A DNA stretch of 64,000 nucleotides from Sanghuangporus weigelae (Eukaryota > Basidiomycota > Agaricomycetes > Hymenochaetales > Hymenochaetaceae): the NCBI GenBank assembly GCA_033182465.1, contig CP137318.1:2604001-2668000 (forward strand), written 5' to 3'. Every line of letters starts with the position of its first letter. Position 1 is the first letter of the stretch. The notes below the pieces were generated by a model. That model did no database searches, was not told where the DNA came from, and saw only the letters and a program-made list of their open reading frames with translations. Both the position numbers and the translations under genes were made by a program. Of this stretch, positions 21,650 to 32,087 are shown piece by piece.

Positions 21650-23190
21650 ATGTCCCATCATGTTGAGCAGACACGAACACCAGTCGATCTCATAGGTCTA
21701 CCCTCAAAGAAAGCACTCTGCGATGAATTCGTAGGCAAACGACTAAGTAGCCTGAGAACGCCAGCACTGGTCGTGGATCGAGCTGCCTTTTCAAACAATT
21801 GTGCGCGCATGCTCAGGACGGCTCAAGGATGGGGTGCAAGATTTCGGTCACATTTGAAAACGCACAAGGCTGGTCAAGCATGGCTCAGATTGAATCCCAA
21901 GTTCTGACTTACGATCATAATATAGACTGCGGAAGGAACAAAGCTACAGTTGGTCACTTCGGCCGGACAAACTCATTCGGTTGTAGTGTCGACTCTAATG
22001 GAGGCCTGGCAGGTCCTCCGGTCGGGACTGGTAGCTGAAGGCATCATCAACGATGTAGGGACATCCTTACTGAGCTCCGACGCGAACTGACGATGCTCCA
22101 GATCCTATACGGCATGCCAATCGCTGTGAATAAGATCGCAGACATCGCAGCGCTGTCGGACGAGCTCGCAAAGCATAATGCAGTCTTGCGACTCCACGTA
22201 GACCATCCAGAGCAGATCGAAGCATTGGAAGCGTTTGAAAGTCAAAGACCGGAGCCACGGAGATGGTCTATCTTCGTCAAAGTGGACTGCGGAGACAAGT
22301 GAGTAAACGGAAGGACCATGTTCCGGATGCTAACCAGGATTCAGGAGGGCTGGAATACCAGCAGCTTCACCAGACTTCGAAGCATTCCTCACCAGAGTCA
22401 TATCTTCTCCCACCGTATCGATCTACGGATTCTACTGCCATCAAGGAGGGTCATATGCATCCACTTCGTTGGAAGAAGCCTCAGGATTCCTTTCGCGGGA
22501 GCTCGAAGCAGCAAATACAGCTGCAGGGTTAGCACTTGCGATTCTGGCTGGTTCGCCAGGCGGCACGACCAGCACCTCGGCGCCGTTTGTCCTTTCCGTC
22601 GGCTCGACTCCTACAACGCACGCAGCGACGGCTGAGACTCGATTGAAGCTAAAGCAAGAGCTGAATGGCGTGCTGGAATTGCACGCTGGCAACTATCCTC
22701 TCCTAGATCTGCAACAACTCAACACGAGCCTGATCACACCCGACAGGATAGCACAGCGCGTGCTCGCCACCGTCGTTTCGTATTATCCCGGACGGGGAGC
22801 AAACGGAGAAGACGAAGCACTCGTCGACGCAGGCGCCATTGCTATGTCAAAAGACCAAGGGCCGATCGATGGGTTTGGAGAAGTCATCGGAAAGAAATGG
22901 AGATTGAGCCGAGTGTCACAAGAGCATGGTATCCTGACGAAAACCAGTACCGCTTTCTTTCAGACCGAGACCGACGATGCAGATAGCGAATCTGTGAGGA
23001 TAGGTGAGCAGGTTCAGATTGTCGGCCAGCATGCGTGCTTGATTTTTGCTGGACATCCATGGTAAGTCAGCTTCACAAGACCTGCTCGTGGCGGGGAGTA
23101 ATGACAGTGTCAAGGGTGTACGTTGTTGACTCAAGCAGCGGACCAGCGGATACCGTAGTAGATGTATGGGTCAACTGGAAAGGCTGGTGA
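21650..23190 (+). CDS. D-serine dehydratase / D-threonine aldolase-like PLP enzyme
   Basis: A fold-type III (alanine-racemase-like) PLP enzyme. The N-terminus is followed by LRTPALVVDRAAFSNNCARM and ARFRSHLKTHK, where the last Lys is the PLP-binding residue. Next come LYGMPIAVNKIADIAALSDE, LRLHVDHPEQIEALEAF and IFVKVDCGDKRAGIP. Then YGFYCHQGGSY, VLSVGSTPTTHAA and VLELHAGNYPLLDLQQLN. Near the C-terminus, IVGQHACLIFAGH has the His and Cys that bind zinc in eukaryotic D-serine dehydratase. It ends WVNWKGW. The pairing of THK and HAC favours D-serine dehydratase (Dsd1 type) over D-threonine aldolase, but the two cannot be told apart by eye. Confidence 0.86.
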
Positions 23191-23338
23191 TGTGTGTTCT
23201 GAAGACACGAGGTATTAGCATTACTATAGCATGTATTTCCTATGCTATGAATTGTCGAAGCGTGGCTGGCGAAAGAATAAAATGAAAGAAAAGGAATGAA
23301 TTTATGAAGGATGATAACGAGTGTGGCACGCGATTGAG

Positions 23339-23341
23339 TAA
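23339..23341. repeat. target-site duplication TAA, left
   Basis: TAA directly flanks the left terminal inverted repeat. The matching TAA is at 24077-24079. A 3-base TWA duplication is the mark of PIF/Harbinger insertion. Confidence 0.75.
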
Positions 23342-23365
23342 GAGCCTGTTCGGGTGCAGTAACTC
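23342..23365 (+). repeat. left terminal inverted repeat, 24 bp
   Basis: Reads GAGCCTGTTCGGG and continues to TAACTC. It is the exact reverse complement of 24053-24076. Confidence 0.9.
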
Positions 23366-23400
23366 GCGAGATAGCGCGCGCCAAAAAAAGAGATCACGAT

Positions 23401-23437
23401 CTCGTGAGATAGAGATTATCAATCTCTATCTCACGAG
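23401..23437. repeat. perfect palindrome, 17-bp arms, 3-base loop
   Basis: Arms 23401-23417 and 23421-23437 are exact reverse complements around the loop atc. It lies just inside the left end of the Harbinger-like element and could form a strong hairpin. Confidence 0.9.
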
Positions 23438-23512
23438 TTGTTCGGCTGCCTCTATCTCGACTCGCTATCTCTATCTGTAACCTCTATCTCCCTGCCAAAA
23501 CTTGTCACGGCC

Positions 23513-23537
23513 GAGATACAGGTCTGACCTGTATCTC
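23513..23537. repeat. perfect palindrome, 11-bp arms, 3-base loop
   Basis: gagatacaggt and its reverse complement are separated by ctg. It is inside the Harbinger-like element. Confidence 0.9.
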
Positions 23538-23666
23538 GTTCGTGCAATCTCAATCTCTTGGCATGGCCTCTGCAATGCCTTTCCCCTCTCCATACTATCT
23601 CTCTCCCTCTCCCTCCATCAACGGCTGTTGTCAATTGACTGATCTACGACCAACGACGACTCCGAG

Positions 23667-23885
23667 GTGACTCACTTGACGATCGGCGACTACGTGATGT
23701 CCATTCCCTGTTCATGGAACAGCCACCAAGAGACCATCCTCCTTAACATGCTCAAGAAGGCAAGGGAAGCCGGTCTGCAGTCGGAGTCCGGATTGAAGAA
23801 CACTGCTTTTGAGCTGGTCATCGAGGCATTGGATTGTTCTTCTTCAGTGTCGACATCGAGGGAGGGGGCATTTTGCAGTGAATAG
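23667..23885 (+). pseudogene. Myb/SANT-like domain remnant inside the Harbinger-like element
   Basis: About 72 codons. The W...LL..L..AR..GLQS..G.K..AF..V spacing fits the Myb/SANT-like domain of PIF/Harbinger elements. No further domain follows before the stop, so it is a remnant of the second (DNA-binding) protein or of a fused one. The first codon is not clear; transcription is unknown. Confidence 0.55.
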
Positions 23886-24052
23886 ATTTGTAATAAAGTA
23901 TATTATATAATACACAAGTCTCGGCAGGAACAATCATGTCACATCAGTGCGTCACATCAGAAATAGGCAGACTGTTCGGTACACATGATCCTCTACCTCT
24001 ATCTCTATCTTGCAAAGTGCCAGATAGAGATAGAGCAAGATAGAGATTGCGT

Positions 24053-24076
24053 GAGTTACTGCACCCGAACAGGCTC
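24053..24076 (-). repeat. right terminal inverted repeat, 24 bp
   Basis: Exact reverse complement of 23342-23365, followed by the TAA target duplication at 24077-24079. Confidence 0.9.
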
Positions 24077-24165
24077 TAAGGCGACGCTAGAATAGAACAC
24101 ACAATCTCATATACGCATCACATCCACTCTTTTCCCTAACCACCATTCATACGCTCCCCTTCTCA

Positions 24166-25355
24166 ATGCCATTCGACGATGACGGCGGCGATGACGGCGC
24201 TAATGCGACAGAGCTCGTCGAGACGTATGGTGCGTGGCGTACTGCTTTACTTGCTGTGTCGTTCGATTATTCAAGTGGACTGACGATGGAAACTCGTGAC
24301 ATTTTCCTGTTCCTGCAGACTTCTTACTCAAGTTCATCATCATCGGTCGGTTCTACCTATTCAAACAAATCTGGATGGAATGCTGATCGGGTATAACTTA
24401 GGCGAAGCAGGCACAGGGAAATCATGTCTATTACACCACTTCACTCATAACGCCTGTAAGCACCTCGTGTTTGCCGTGGGACTGCGCCTGATGTAGATTA
24501 CGTTCCAGTCAAGGCACATTCACAACATACTATTGGAGTAGAGTTCTCAAGTCGGTTAATAAAGCTAGGGGAGAAGAAGATCAAGCTACAGGTATGTCTC
24601 TATACGTAACTTTGCAACGAACGCAGGTCCCTGAGCTTCCCGATAGTTATGGGATACAGCTGGTCAGGAAAGATTCAGGTATACTCATAATCGGATAGAA
24701 AGCGTTACGCAAGACTCATCCAAATGTCAGATCAGTCACTCGAAGCTATTATCGGGGAGCAGCAGGGGCTATTCTTGTCTTCGACATCACGGAGTAAGTG
24801 CTCGTCCGGATGTTAGGATTCTGTCCACGAGGTGGCTGACTTTGTGCGGGGCTAGTCGGAATTCGTATGTGAACCTATCTCGGTGGCTAGATGATGCACG
24901 AGCCCTGGCGAGTCCAAATCTTGTCACTGTCCTGGTAGGGAACAAGTCAGATAGGGCAGAGGAGGATCGTGAGGTGTCATGGGCGGAGGCAAGCAGATGG
25001 GCGTCGCAACATGGTGCGTACCTAAATAACACTCCTCGGGTCTGTTGCGGAGGTAGAAGCTGATCTGTGAAATTCAGGAGTCCATTATATCGAGACATCT
25101 TCATTAACGGGCGAAAATGTGGAAGCCCCCTTTATGCTGGCGGCGCGACAAATACTCCTCTCGATCGAATCTGGAGAGTTGGATCCGGAGAAGGCGGGGA
25201 GTGGCGTCAGCTATGGTGACCGGGCATTGAGGCGAGTGGGTAGCTCGAGTCGGTTCAGTTTCGGCAGTGGGAGTTCGACAAGCGGGAGGAGACGAAGTTC
25301 TATCAGACTGAAGCTGAGAGGCTGGATTCCGGGGACAGGAGGCCCTTGCTGTTGA
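24166..25355 (+). CDS. Rab4-type small GTPase
   Basis: A Rab-family GTPase of endosomal recycling. Exon 1, [20 protein letters not shown], is followed by [20 protein letters not shown] (G1 loop GEAGTGKS). Then come [20 protein letters not shown] with the switch I Thr, [20 protein letters not shown] (G3), [20 protein letters not shown] (G4) and [13 protein letters not shown] (G5). The tail is Ser/Arg-rich and ends GTGGPCC, a double-cysteine geranylgeranylation site. The [20 protein letters not shown] opening is typical of Rab4, which budding yeast lacks. Introns are short and phase-consistent (near 24220-24318, 24347-24402, 24455-24495 and others). The Harbinger-like element ends 90 bp upstream of the ATG, so its right end may lie in the promoter or 5' leader. 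Confidence 0.9.
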
Positions 25356-26221
25356 TTGACTGCGCAGATTGGACGGTGAACTTTGCCTGGAGCGGACGAT
25401 AGGATTATGGATGGACCGTTGTCCTGCCCAAGGCCAAGTATAGCTCGAGGTGAGCTTATCCCCCTGACGTCTGAAGGAAGATTGTACTGAAAATGATGTT
25501 TCATTTTCTTCCCAGGACGTACTGCGCAGAGGAGAGGATGATTTAATGAATTGGATCTCATAGGTTCATACCATGCACAAGACTATACCCTAGCAAGATT
25601 GATCGCACCCACTCACTATTCAATGCTATGATTTGTTTTCTCAGGGGAACTGTAGGATTCACGCGACCAAACCGGGTCCGTGACACGGTCACTTTTCGAT
25701 GCTCTTTAGATCTACTTCTCCCATCTTCTATCTTCTTATATTGTTAACTGTTTGTTATGGATTGTACGTATACGAGCCGACCTTACTGCGGATAATATGT
25801 ACGTTATGCGGCTATTGGGATGTGATGTGCACATGGACTGTTATCTCCGAGAAATAGGCAGAATGCGACGCATGTGCTGTGGTGAGCTGTATGTTTTGTG
25901 GACACGCGGAGGAAGTTATTCTCTTAGCCCCTGAGAGGGAGGACACGTATGAGCTTTGACTGCATATGGACACGGTCCTGGTCCGAGTGCCTTGAAGCTC
26001 TCCCGCGGGTTCGGTCTTCTCATCTGCCAGTGCCAGCTCAGGACTTGCCTCTCTTGCGCAATCTACCTACTTAGTCTTGCCAGCAACTATGTATCCCAAA
26101 TATCTCCCGTTGTCGTGGCATCTCCTCTCCCCCTCGCCTCCCAGAGCTACTAGTACTAGCTCTACTCACCCGTCAACTGCTGTCTCGGGACGTTTAGACG
26201 GTACATGTCCGTCGCTTGACC
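25356..26221. other. 866-base intergenic stretch
   Basis: No gene seen. It holds the 3' flank of the Rab gene and the upstream region of the mucin-like gene. A small open frame at 25752-25934 is Cys/Met/Arg-rich and unconvincing. Confidence 0.4.
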
Positions 26222-28763
26222 ATGACACGACAATTCGGACGCGCTAATACTCCACCATCGGGAGACGCGCTTAACGCGCTTGACCTGGCGTTGAAGGAGG
26301 CAGTTCTTTCTAGCGTGTCTACTCTCAATGGAACGGCTTCGACGGCTTTGGATAGTGCTGCTTCGCCGTCAGCGTCGGCTTCGGCAGTCCCGTCTGCTAC
26401 AGGCCCGGAAGCCGTCTCGGCGCCGGCGTCCGCTTCTGCAATACGCGCTACTGGGTCATTCGTCTCAAAGTCTGCAGGTTCGGCCATCTCCTCTGCTAGT
26501 GCTGTATCGCAGTCTGTGGTAGCATCAGCGACGCCCAGCGCGAGCAGCACGCCTTCGCAAGAGGCATCCTCCGCAGCGCCCATTCCGACGACTTCAGTAA
26601 CCTCTGCTGCACCTCGAAGCGCGTACGTCCATTAATGTTTATTCGCTTCCATGTATTATTATTCTGACTTTTTCTGCAGCTCCAGTTCGGATCTGGCCCT
26701 GAGCCTGCCCAAGAATGCTGCGGCAGTTTCAAGCTCAAGCACTGAACCGGCTGCCACACCTGCCCCGAGCACACCGGCTTCCAGTACGGACAGTGCTGCG
26801 AGCCCCAAAACCAATGCACCGAGTGCCTCTCCCGCTCCGAGTGCATCGGCTGTGAGCACGGAGAAGAATGCAAGCCCAAAGTCTAACACCGCTAGTTCAT
26901 TCAAAGCAGCCGCGTCGACGTCAGTTGCTGCTCCTGCTCCGTCGAGTTCCTCGGTCAACTCGACAGTTAAGCTAGAAACGACCTCATCGGCTGCTCCGGT
27001 GACGAGTGCTTCTACACAGGATCAACCGTCACCTAGTACTCAAGTATCTTCAAGCTCGTCTAATGCTGTTTCCACGCAGCGCGCACGGGCTTCGAGTACT
27101 GCAGCTGCAACGCCTTCGAACAGGAACGAACAGGTACTTTGAGCCTGCACTTTGTATTTGAGAAAGGAATTTGACTTACGTTTTCTCAGGCATCTTCCCC
27201 GAGTAGCTCAGACGCAGGCGCACCTCAGCCTACAAGTGCCGCTTCCCCACCGCAAGCGATTGGTACTTCGAACCAAGCTCAAAACTCCCCGAATACGAAC
27301 TTAAGAGGATCCCAGCCTTCGGCTGCCAATTCGCCAAGTCCACAAAGTGCAACCAATCTCAGAAATAGTCTCATCGGTGCCAGCCCATCCTCTACTGGTA
27401 CGTGAAATAGTTAGAAGTCCACCAGGTCGGTGTTGAAGAGAAACCATAGTACACGTCGATTCAACACTCTCAACACCTCAGGCGGTAACAATTTCCTCAG
27501 GAAGTTCGACCTTCGTCACGACTCCTGCCATTTTCACTAGCATCTCGGTTTCAAGTGGAAAGGATGGCACACCTATTGCGACGTTCACCAGTGTTTTTGC
27601 CAATCCGACTACTGTGCCACAAACAGCTAGCTTGAGCGACTCGTCGTAAGTCATTATTAATAACAAATGAAATAACTAGTAGTAATGACGATTGCCTCAG
27701 ATTCTGGGACAAGAAAAGTGCTGTTGCTGGAGTCTTCACTGTGGTAGGATTGATAATGCTGGCCTCTATTCTCGGCACATTCTACTTGTGTCGACGCCAA
27801 CGTCGGAAGACGGGGCGTCCTTTCGTTAAACCCGCCCAATTCCATCGTTTCTCCGGTCCACCTGAGATGTCGCAACAGCCTACTACATACCAGCCAGTAC
27901 GTCCGCGCAGGTTTCCTATGGATGACCCGCAGCGATATCTGTTGGCACCGAGCATTACAAGCGGGCATAGCAATGGACTCGACGACCCTGCGACAATGCG
28001 TTCTGCTTCGCGATCTTCAAGCGATGCTCATCAGGCAGGTGCTTTAGGATTAACAGGTCTGCTCGCGAACTCATCGGCCGGGATGCAAGATTATCATGGG
28101 CCATTCAGCGATTACCATCGGTATATCTCCACGGGTGAGACTCGGCTGAGTACTCCGTCCGGGGAGACTGTTGGTATGGCAGTCACGACTGACTTCTCGC
28201 CGAAAGAGTCTAAGCCTGAACGAGAAGGAGAATCAGGTCCGACGCCGATGGCTGAGAGACGCAGTACACCTTCTCCCGCACCTTCGAGTCCTTCGATTTA
28301 TCCGCCTTCGCTGCCTGCTGTGCCCGAGACGGACGAAGATGACTATTTGTTCTACGAGCGCGAGACGAAGCGGAGTAGGCCGGAGTCGCAGCTGCCTACT
28401 CCTCCGCCTAGAGCTGTCGTCAACGATGCGCCAAGTCCGCGAAACCCGTTCTCGAGTCCACTTGACCCCGTATACGACTCTGCACACAAGCAAACCGTCT
28501 CGCCTCCACCACCTCGTATTGTGACGAACCAAGCATATAGACCTCTGACCCCACCAGATTCATCTGCAGGCCATTCACCGTCGACTCCACAATTCTCCGA
28601 ACCGAGTGAATCGACGAAGCCTCTCAACGTTGCTCCATATTCAAATACCTTCTTAGGACGCTCCGTCTCAATGCGGACCGAACCTTTACCGCGACCGAAG
28701 CGGAGCCCACTTCGATTATCTGCTTCTGGCGCTTCGTTGCACCAGAACTCCGAATTGCCCTGA
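26222..28763 (+). CDS. mucin-like single-pass surface protein (Mid2/WSC-sensor style), paralog 1
   Basis: The outer part (about 26222-27400) is a low-complexity Ser/Ala/Thr/Pro region, expected to be heavily O-glycosylated. Next is a short ordered segment, TFVTTPAIFTSISVSSGKDG and TFTSVFANPTTVPQ. The membrane helix is in FWDKKSAVAGVFTVVGLIML, followed by the stop-transfer run CRRQRRK. The long cytoplasmic tail is Pro/Ser-rich with SRPESQLPTPPPR and repeated PPR/SPP motifs. The lay-out matches fungal cell-wall stress sensors, but no signal peptide is visible at MTRQFGRANTPPS; a further 5' exon may carry one. The gene at 36224-38254 shares the same helix and order. Introns lie at about 26624-26680, 27135-27190, 27400-27480 and 27645-27700. 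Confidence 0.75.
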
Positions 28764-28916
28764 TCTATGTGTGTATCACGATGAAATAGGAATAGCTCTC
28801 CGAGAATGTAGCGAAAGAATGCATGACTTCAAAAACAACATTGTATCATATGCTCACTAAATAAAACATATACACGTTTTTATCCTGACAACGCCAGGCG
28901 AGAAGGATTATGCAAC
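28764..28916. other. short convergent 3' gap
   Basis: 153 bases between the mucin-like and SGT1 stop codons, AT-rich, with poly-A-signal-like words (aataaaacatat at about 28859). Confidence 0.3.
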
Positions 28917-29808
28917 TCAAGAATCCCATTTCTTCATAACAGATCCCTCAGGCGCCTTGCCCTCGACTTTACCCTTCTTGACTTCGTCCCAATTCGTGCT
29001 AAGGGTAGTCCCATTGCTCTCAATATAGCTCTTCATCATAGCCTTTCGGGTGTCCTCGTCTGCATTACCGTACAATTGCTGGAAGAAACTGTTCACTGTT
29101 GAGTCGCCACCGATGTTTGGGTCCTCGTTGAGGGATTTCTCCTTGTCGGAGGAGAGGATCGTAGAAGCTATGTTGTCCCAGTTTTTGCGCTGTTTAGGCC
29201 GAGCGGGTGCTTCTTGAGGCGGAGTGACGGGAGTTGATAGAGTGGTTGATGCAAGGACTGCGAGAAAGCAAATACATGTGAATAAGTCAGTCAGTCTTGG
29301 AACAGGGGTACTTGGCGCATACCATCAGGTGTGTCACCAACAACAGCAGCCCATCGGCCAAACGTGCGTTTCGCGAACTTCACCTCCACCTTCACCTTTC
29401 CGATTGTGAAACTGCTCGCGTCTGGATCGATCTCGCCTTTGAGAGGCTGCAAGACGAGTTTCTTCGTCTGGCCGTTTTGGTATGTGAACTGCAGACAAAT
29501 TGTGGCAAGACTGAAGTTTAACAATGATGAACGAGACGGAGAAAGTGACTGGATACTGACAGCTCGTGGCTCGAGTTTTATGGATACTTCTTCTGGGTTC
29601 GCGCCTTTATCGAATATCTCGAGAGTGAGAGTGCTATCTGTTTCGTAGAACGAGTGTCTAGAGGACGCGAACCGAGTATAAGCAGCCACAAACATTATGT
29701 GGCGCAAGAAATGCATACTCACCGAGGCTCGATTATTTGCTGCTCAGGCGCCGCCGGAGCTGCCGTTTGATCATTTGAGACGACGATAGGATTCTCAGCG
29801 TTCGCCAT
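28917..29808 (-). CDS. SGT1: SGT1-like co-chaperone with CS and SGS domains, no TPR
   Basis: SGT1 links Hsp90 to SCF ubiquitin ligases and kinetochore assembly. The protein starts MANAENPIVVSNDQ, then the CS domain begins HSFYETDSTLTLEIFDKGAN and continues VSIKLEPRAFTYQNGQTKKL, LQPLKGEIDPDASSFTIGKV and VEVKFAKRTFGRW. A linker leads to the SGS domain: RKNWDNIASTILSSDKEK, VNSFFQQLYGNADEDTRKAM and MKSYIESNGTTLSTNWDEV, ending SVMKKWDS. The N-terminal TPR domain of yeast and plant SGT1 is absent, and only 218 bases separate the start from the next gene. It shares that gap as a divergent promoter with the glutathione transferase gene. Confidence 0.9.
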
Positions 29809-30026
29809 GGTAGAAAGAAAGAGAGAGATGAGAGGGGGATGTGAGTCAAGCAAGAAATACAAGAGGCGGCGCTGATGCTTTTGGCTGTGGCTGCGCAGAA
29901 CTTTCGAGAGAGATAAATAATTACCGCACGTGGCGACGGAAATACGCGTCGATCAAGATCATCATCTGGCTATAATGACGCGCCTCTCCAATACAATAGC
30001 ATCTCTTTCTCTTACTTACTTCCATT

Positions 30027-31470
30027 ATGTCTTTGTCCACCGCGCATATACCCAAGGCAGTTTTGTATTATAACCAGAAGTCGATCTGGTCATCTTCAGG
30101 TAGGTTAACATGAGATCGAACAGTGTTTTTTAGCTGAATTTTTTATCGATTGTAGCCCTCCTTGCTCTGTTAGTTCTGTCTGGCAGGAGACGAACTCACA
30201 GGAACAGGCTAACCTATCTTGCAGTGAGGAAAAGGGCTATGGTGAGGATGAGGTAGAGCTAAGAGTCGTTGATCTGGGTGGGTCTCACCATGTATTAATC
30301 CCAGATCTGTCGTTGACTCTGAGGACAGGGAAGGCAGAGAACCTGTCAATGAGTTTCCTCAGGATTAATCCAAAGGGTAGATAGAATCTGGCATCTGTGA
30401 TTGCGATTTAACACTTATGCAAACCGTCTGAAGGTACCGTTCCTACACTGGTCGTGCCTTTAGCAAAGACCTTGGCTCCAGATGACGATCATCGCTTCAA
30501 GGCAGTCAACGATACCAAGGTGCGAAAGAGGCACCCGTTGAGCTTCACTTGTCATGTCTTGCCTCCTAACTACGTTCTGATAGTCTATTCTCGAATTCCT
30601 CGACAAGTCCCGCTCCGCAATCTCTCGCACGCATACAATCTCATCAGCGCCAGCGCCAGCACTCGCACCAGCAACGATCGTGCTCTCCTTAGCAGCTTCT
30701 TCGCTCATAGATCTCTTGCACTCCGAAGACACGAACCCGAATCAGCTTAAATACTACAACTACACGTCCCAAGCGGCTTTCGCACGCACAGCGGAGACGC
30801 TTTTACCCTTCTTCAGAGGCCGACATGAGGCCTTAAGCTCATACATCACTTCTAGCCAGAACGCACAGATCCAGGCATCGGAGAAGACGCGCAAGCTCTG
30901 GGAGAGCAAGAAGGCCGATGCGGACGCGCTCGTGACGGTCTACGCAGCAGCTGATAAGGACGATAGCGCCCTCTCGCCCGAAGAGAGAGCAGCACGAGAC
31001 CAGTTTAGGAACATCGCGCATGATTTATGGCACGTAAAGCTGAGAAAGGCGATAACGATGCTAAACAAGGAGATAATGGGTCCATTTGCCCTGGGTATGA
31101 TGCTTTCTGTAACGTTTAGAGACTGCTCATATGATCTCTGATTTCTCCATTTGTTTCCCTTCCCAACAATCCAGGTGACCAAATCTCCATAGTCGACTTA
31201 CACCTTGGCCCATGGCTCACGCGCATCGCGTATCTCTGCGGGGGGCTCGCGACAGACAACGGCGACGTCATCATCAGAAAAATCGAATCGCGCATTGGGG
31301 ATCGGTTTGCGCTGCCGAAAGATTTCCAGCAGGTCGTAGCGCCCGAACTAGGGGCGGATCCATCTTTGCAAATCACGCCTGGTGCGAGGCGCGTGAAGCT
31401 CGCGGTGTTCTGGGACGAGATGAAGGGACGGGCGAGCTGGATGAAGGTGTATAGAGATGGGTTGCACTGA
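30027..31470 (+). CDS. glutathione S-transferase family protein
   Basis: The thioredoxin-like N-terminal domain reads VLYYNQKSIWSSSALLALEE, EDEVELRVVDLGKAENLSM and LRINPKGTVPTLVVPL, with the cis-Pro of the NPKGTVPTL loop and a Ser-rich active-site region (SIWSSS). After AVNDTKSILEFLDKSRS an all-helical C-terminal domain follows: KYYNYTSQAAFARTAETLLP, SEKTRKLWESKKADADALVT, AITMLNKEIMGPFALGDQIS and IVDLHLGPWLTRIAYLCGGL. The extended helical domain resembles GDAP1-like or Ure2p-like fungal GSTs more than the short classical type. It ends FWDEMKGRASWMKVYRDGLH. Introns are at about 30103-30156, 30165-30222, 30285-30330, 30370-30434, 30521-30581 and 31095-31173. Confidence 0.85.
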
Positions 31471-32087
31471 CCCGACGACCGCAGCTTCGGGTCTCGAATG
31501 AAGACGTACCGTATGAGGTCAGTCGGCGATTCTTGGCGATACTTACGGTTCCACTCAATCTAACGAGGAAGAAGAGAGAAAGAGGGATGTTCCATTGAGT
31601 GAAGAGCTGTGGTATAGAATGGATAAAGACAAAGTAAAACTAGAGATAGCGTAAAGTTAAAAAAAAAGAAAGGAAATATATGTAATATAATACAGTAACA
31701 GTCCAGTCAAAAAATTTTTTACTTGATGCAGAAAGAATGCACGAAATGAAAAGGTGAAATGAAAATCAATTTTGGGAGGTAGTGCAGTCTGTCTATTGAA
31801 GACGGGAAGAAAAAGTGTCAGTGGACGGAAGGAAGACCGTCGAGCGTGTAAAGACAGCTGCGTGCAAGAAAGAACGACGAAAACAACCAAAGTACGGAGT
31901 TGGAAAGACGGCTTTCTCTCCGGTGGATATGAAGAAGTTATTGTAGATGGTACAGATACGAATTCTTTTCAAGGAGGGATATGGGAGGGGGGAAATGAAT
32001 TGTGGATTAATGCAGCACGTATAGAAGAAGCGAGGAAAACAAGGTATTGATAATACACACTCAAAGGTGTTCTGAAGATGTGTAGGT
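31471..32087. other. convergent gap, no gene seen
   Basis: 617 bases, AT-rich with a poly-A run near 31656. Open frames on both strands lack any family features. Confidence 0.45.

Larger units (their letters stand above)
23342..24076 (+). mobile_element. non-autonomous PIF/Harbinger (Tourist-like) element with Myb/SANT-like remnant
   Basis: A 735-bp element with perfect 24-bp terminal inverted repeats (23342-23365 and 24053-24076) that begin GAGCCTGTTCGGG, close to plant and fungal Tourist/Harbinger ends. It is flanked by TAA. Inside are ctatct-type repeats, two perfect palindromes and, on the + strand at 23667-23885, an open frame. That frame contains WNSHQETILLNMLKKAREAG followed by LQSESGLKNTAFELVIEAL, the pattern of the Myb/SANT-like DNA-binding domain used by Harbinger transposons. 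No DDE transposase is present, so it cannot move by itself. Identical ends imply a fairly recent insertion. It ends 90 bp before the Rab4-like ATG. Confidence 0.85.

Noticed and set aside
26194-26583. Minus-strand Ala/Asp/Glu-rich open frame
   Set aside because: It is the mirror of the Ser/Ala-rich mucin repeat on the + strand, where biased codons keep other frames open.
31772-32050. 92-codon + strand frame between the GST and GT31 genes
   Set aside because: Lys/Arg/Gly-rich in AT-rich, purine-biased DNA, with no recognisable motif; it lies in a convergent 3' region.
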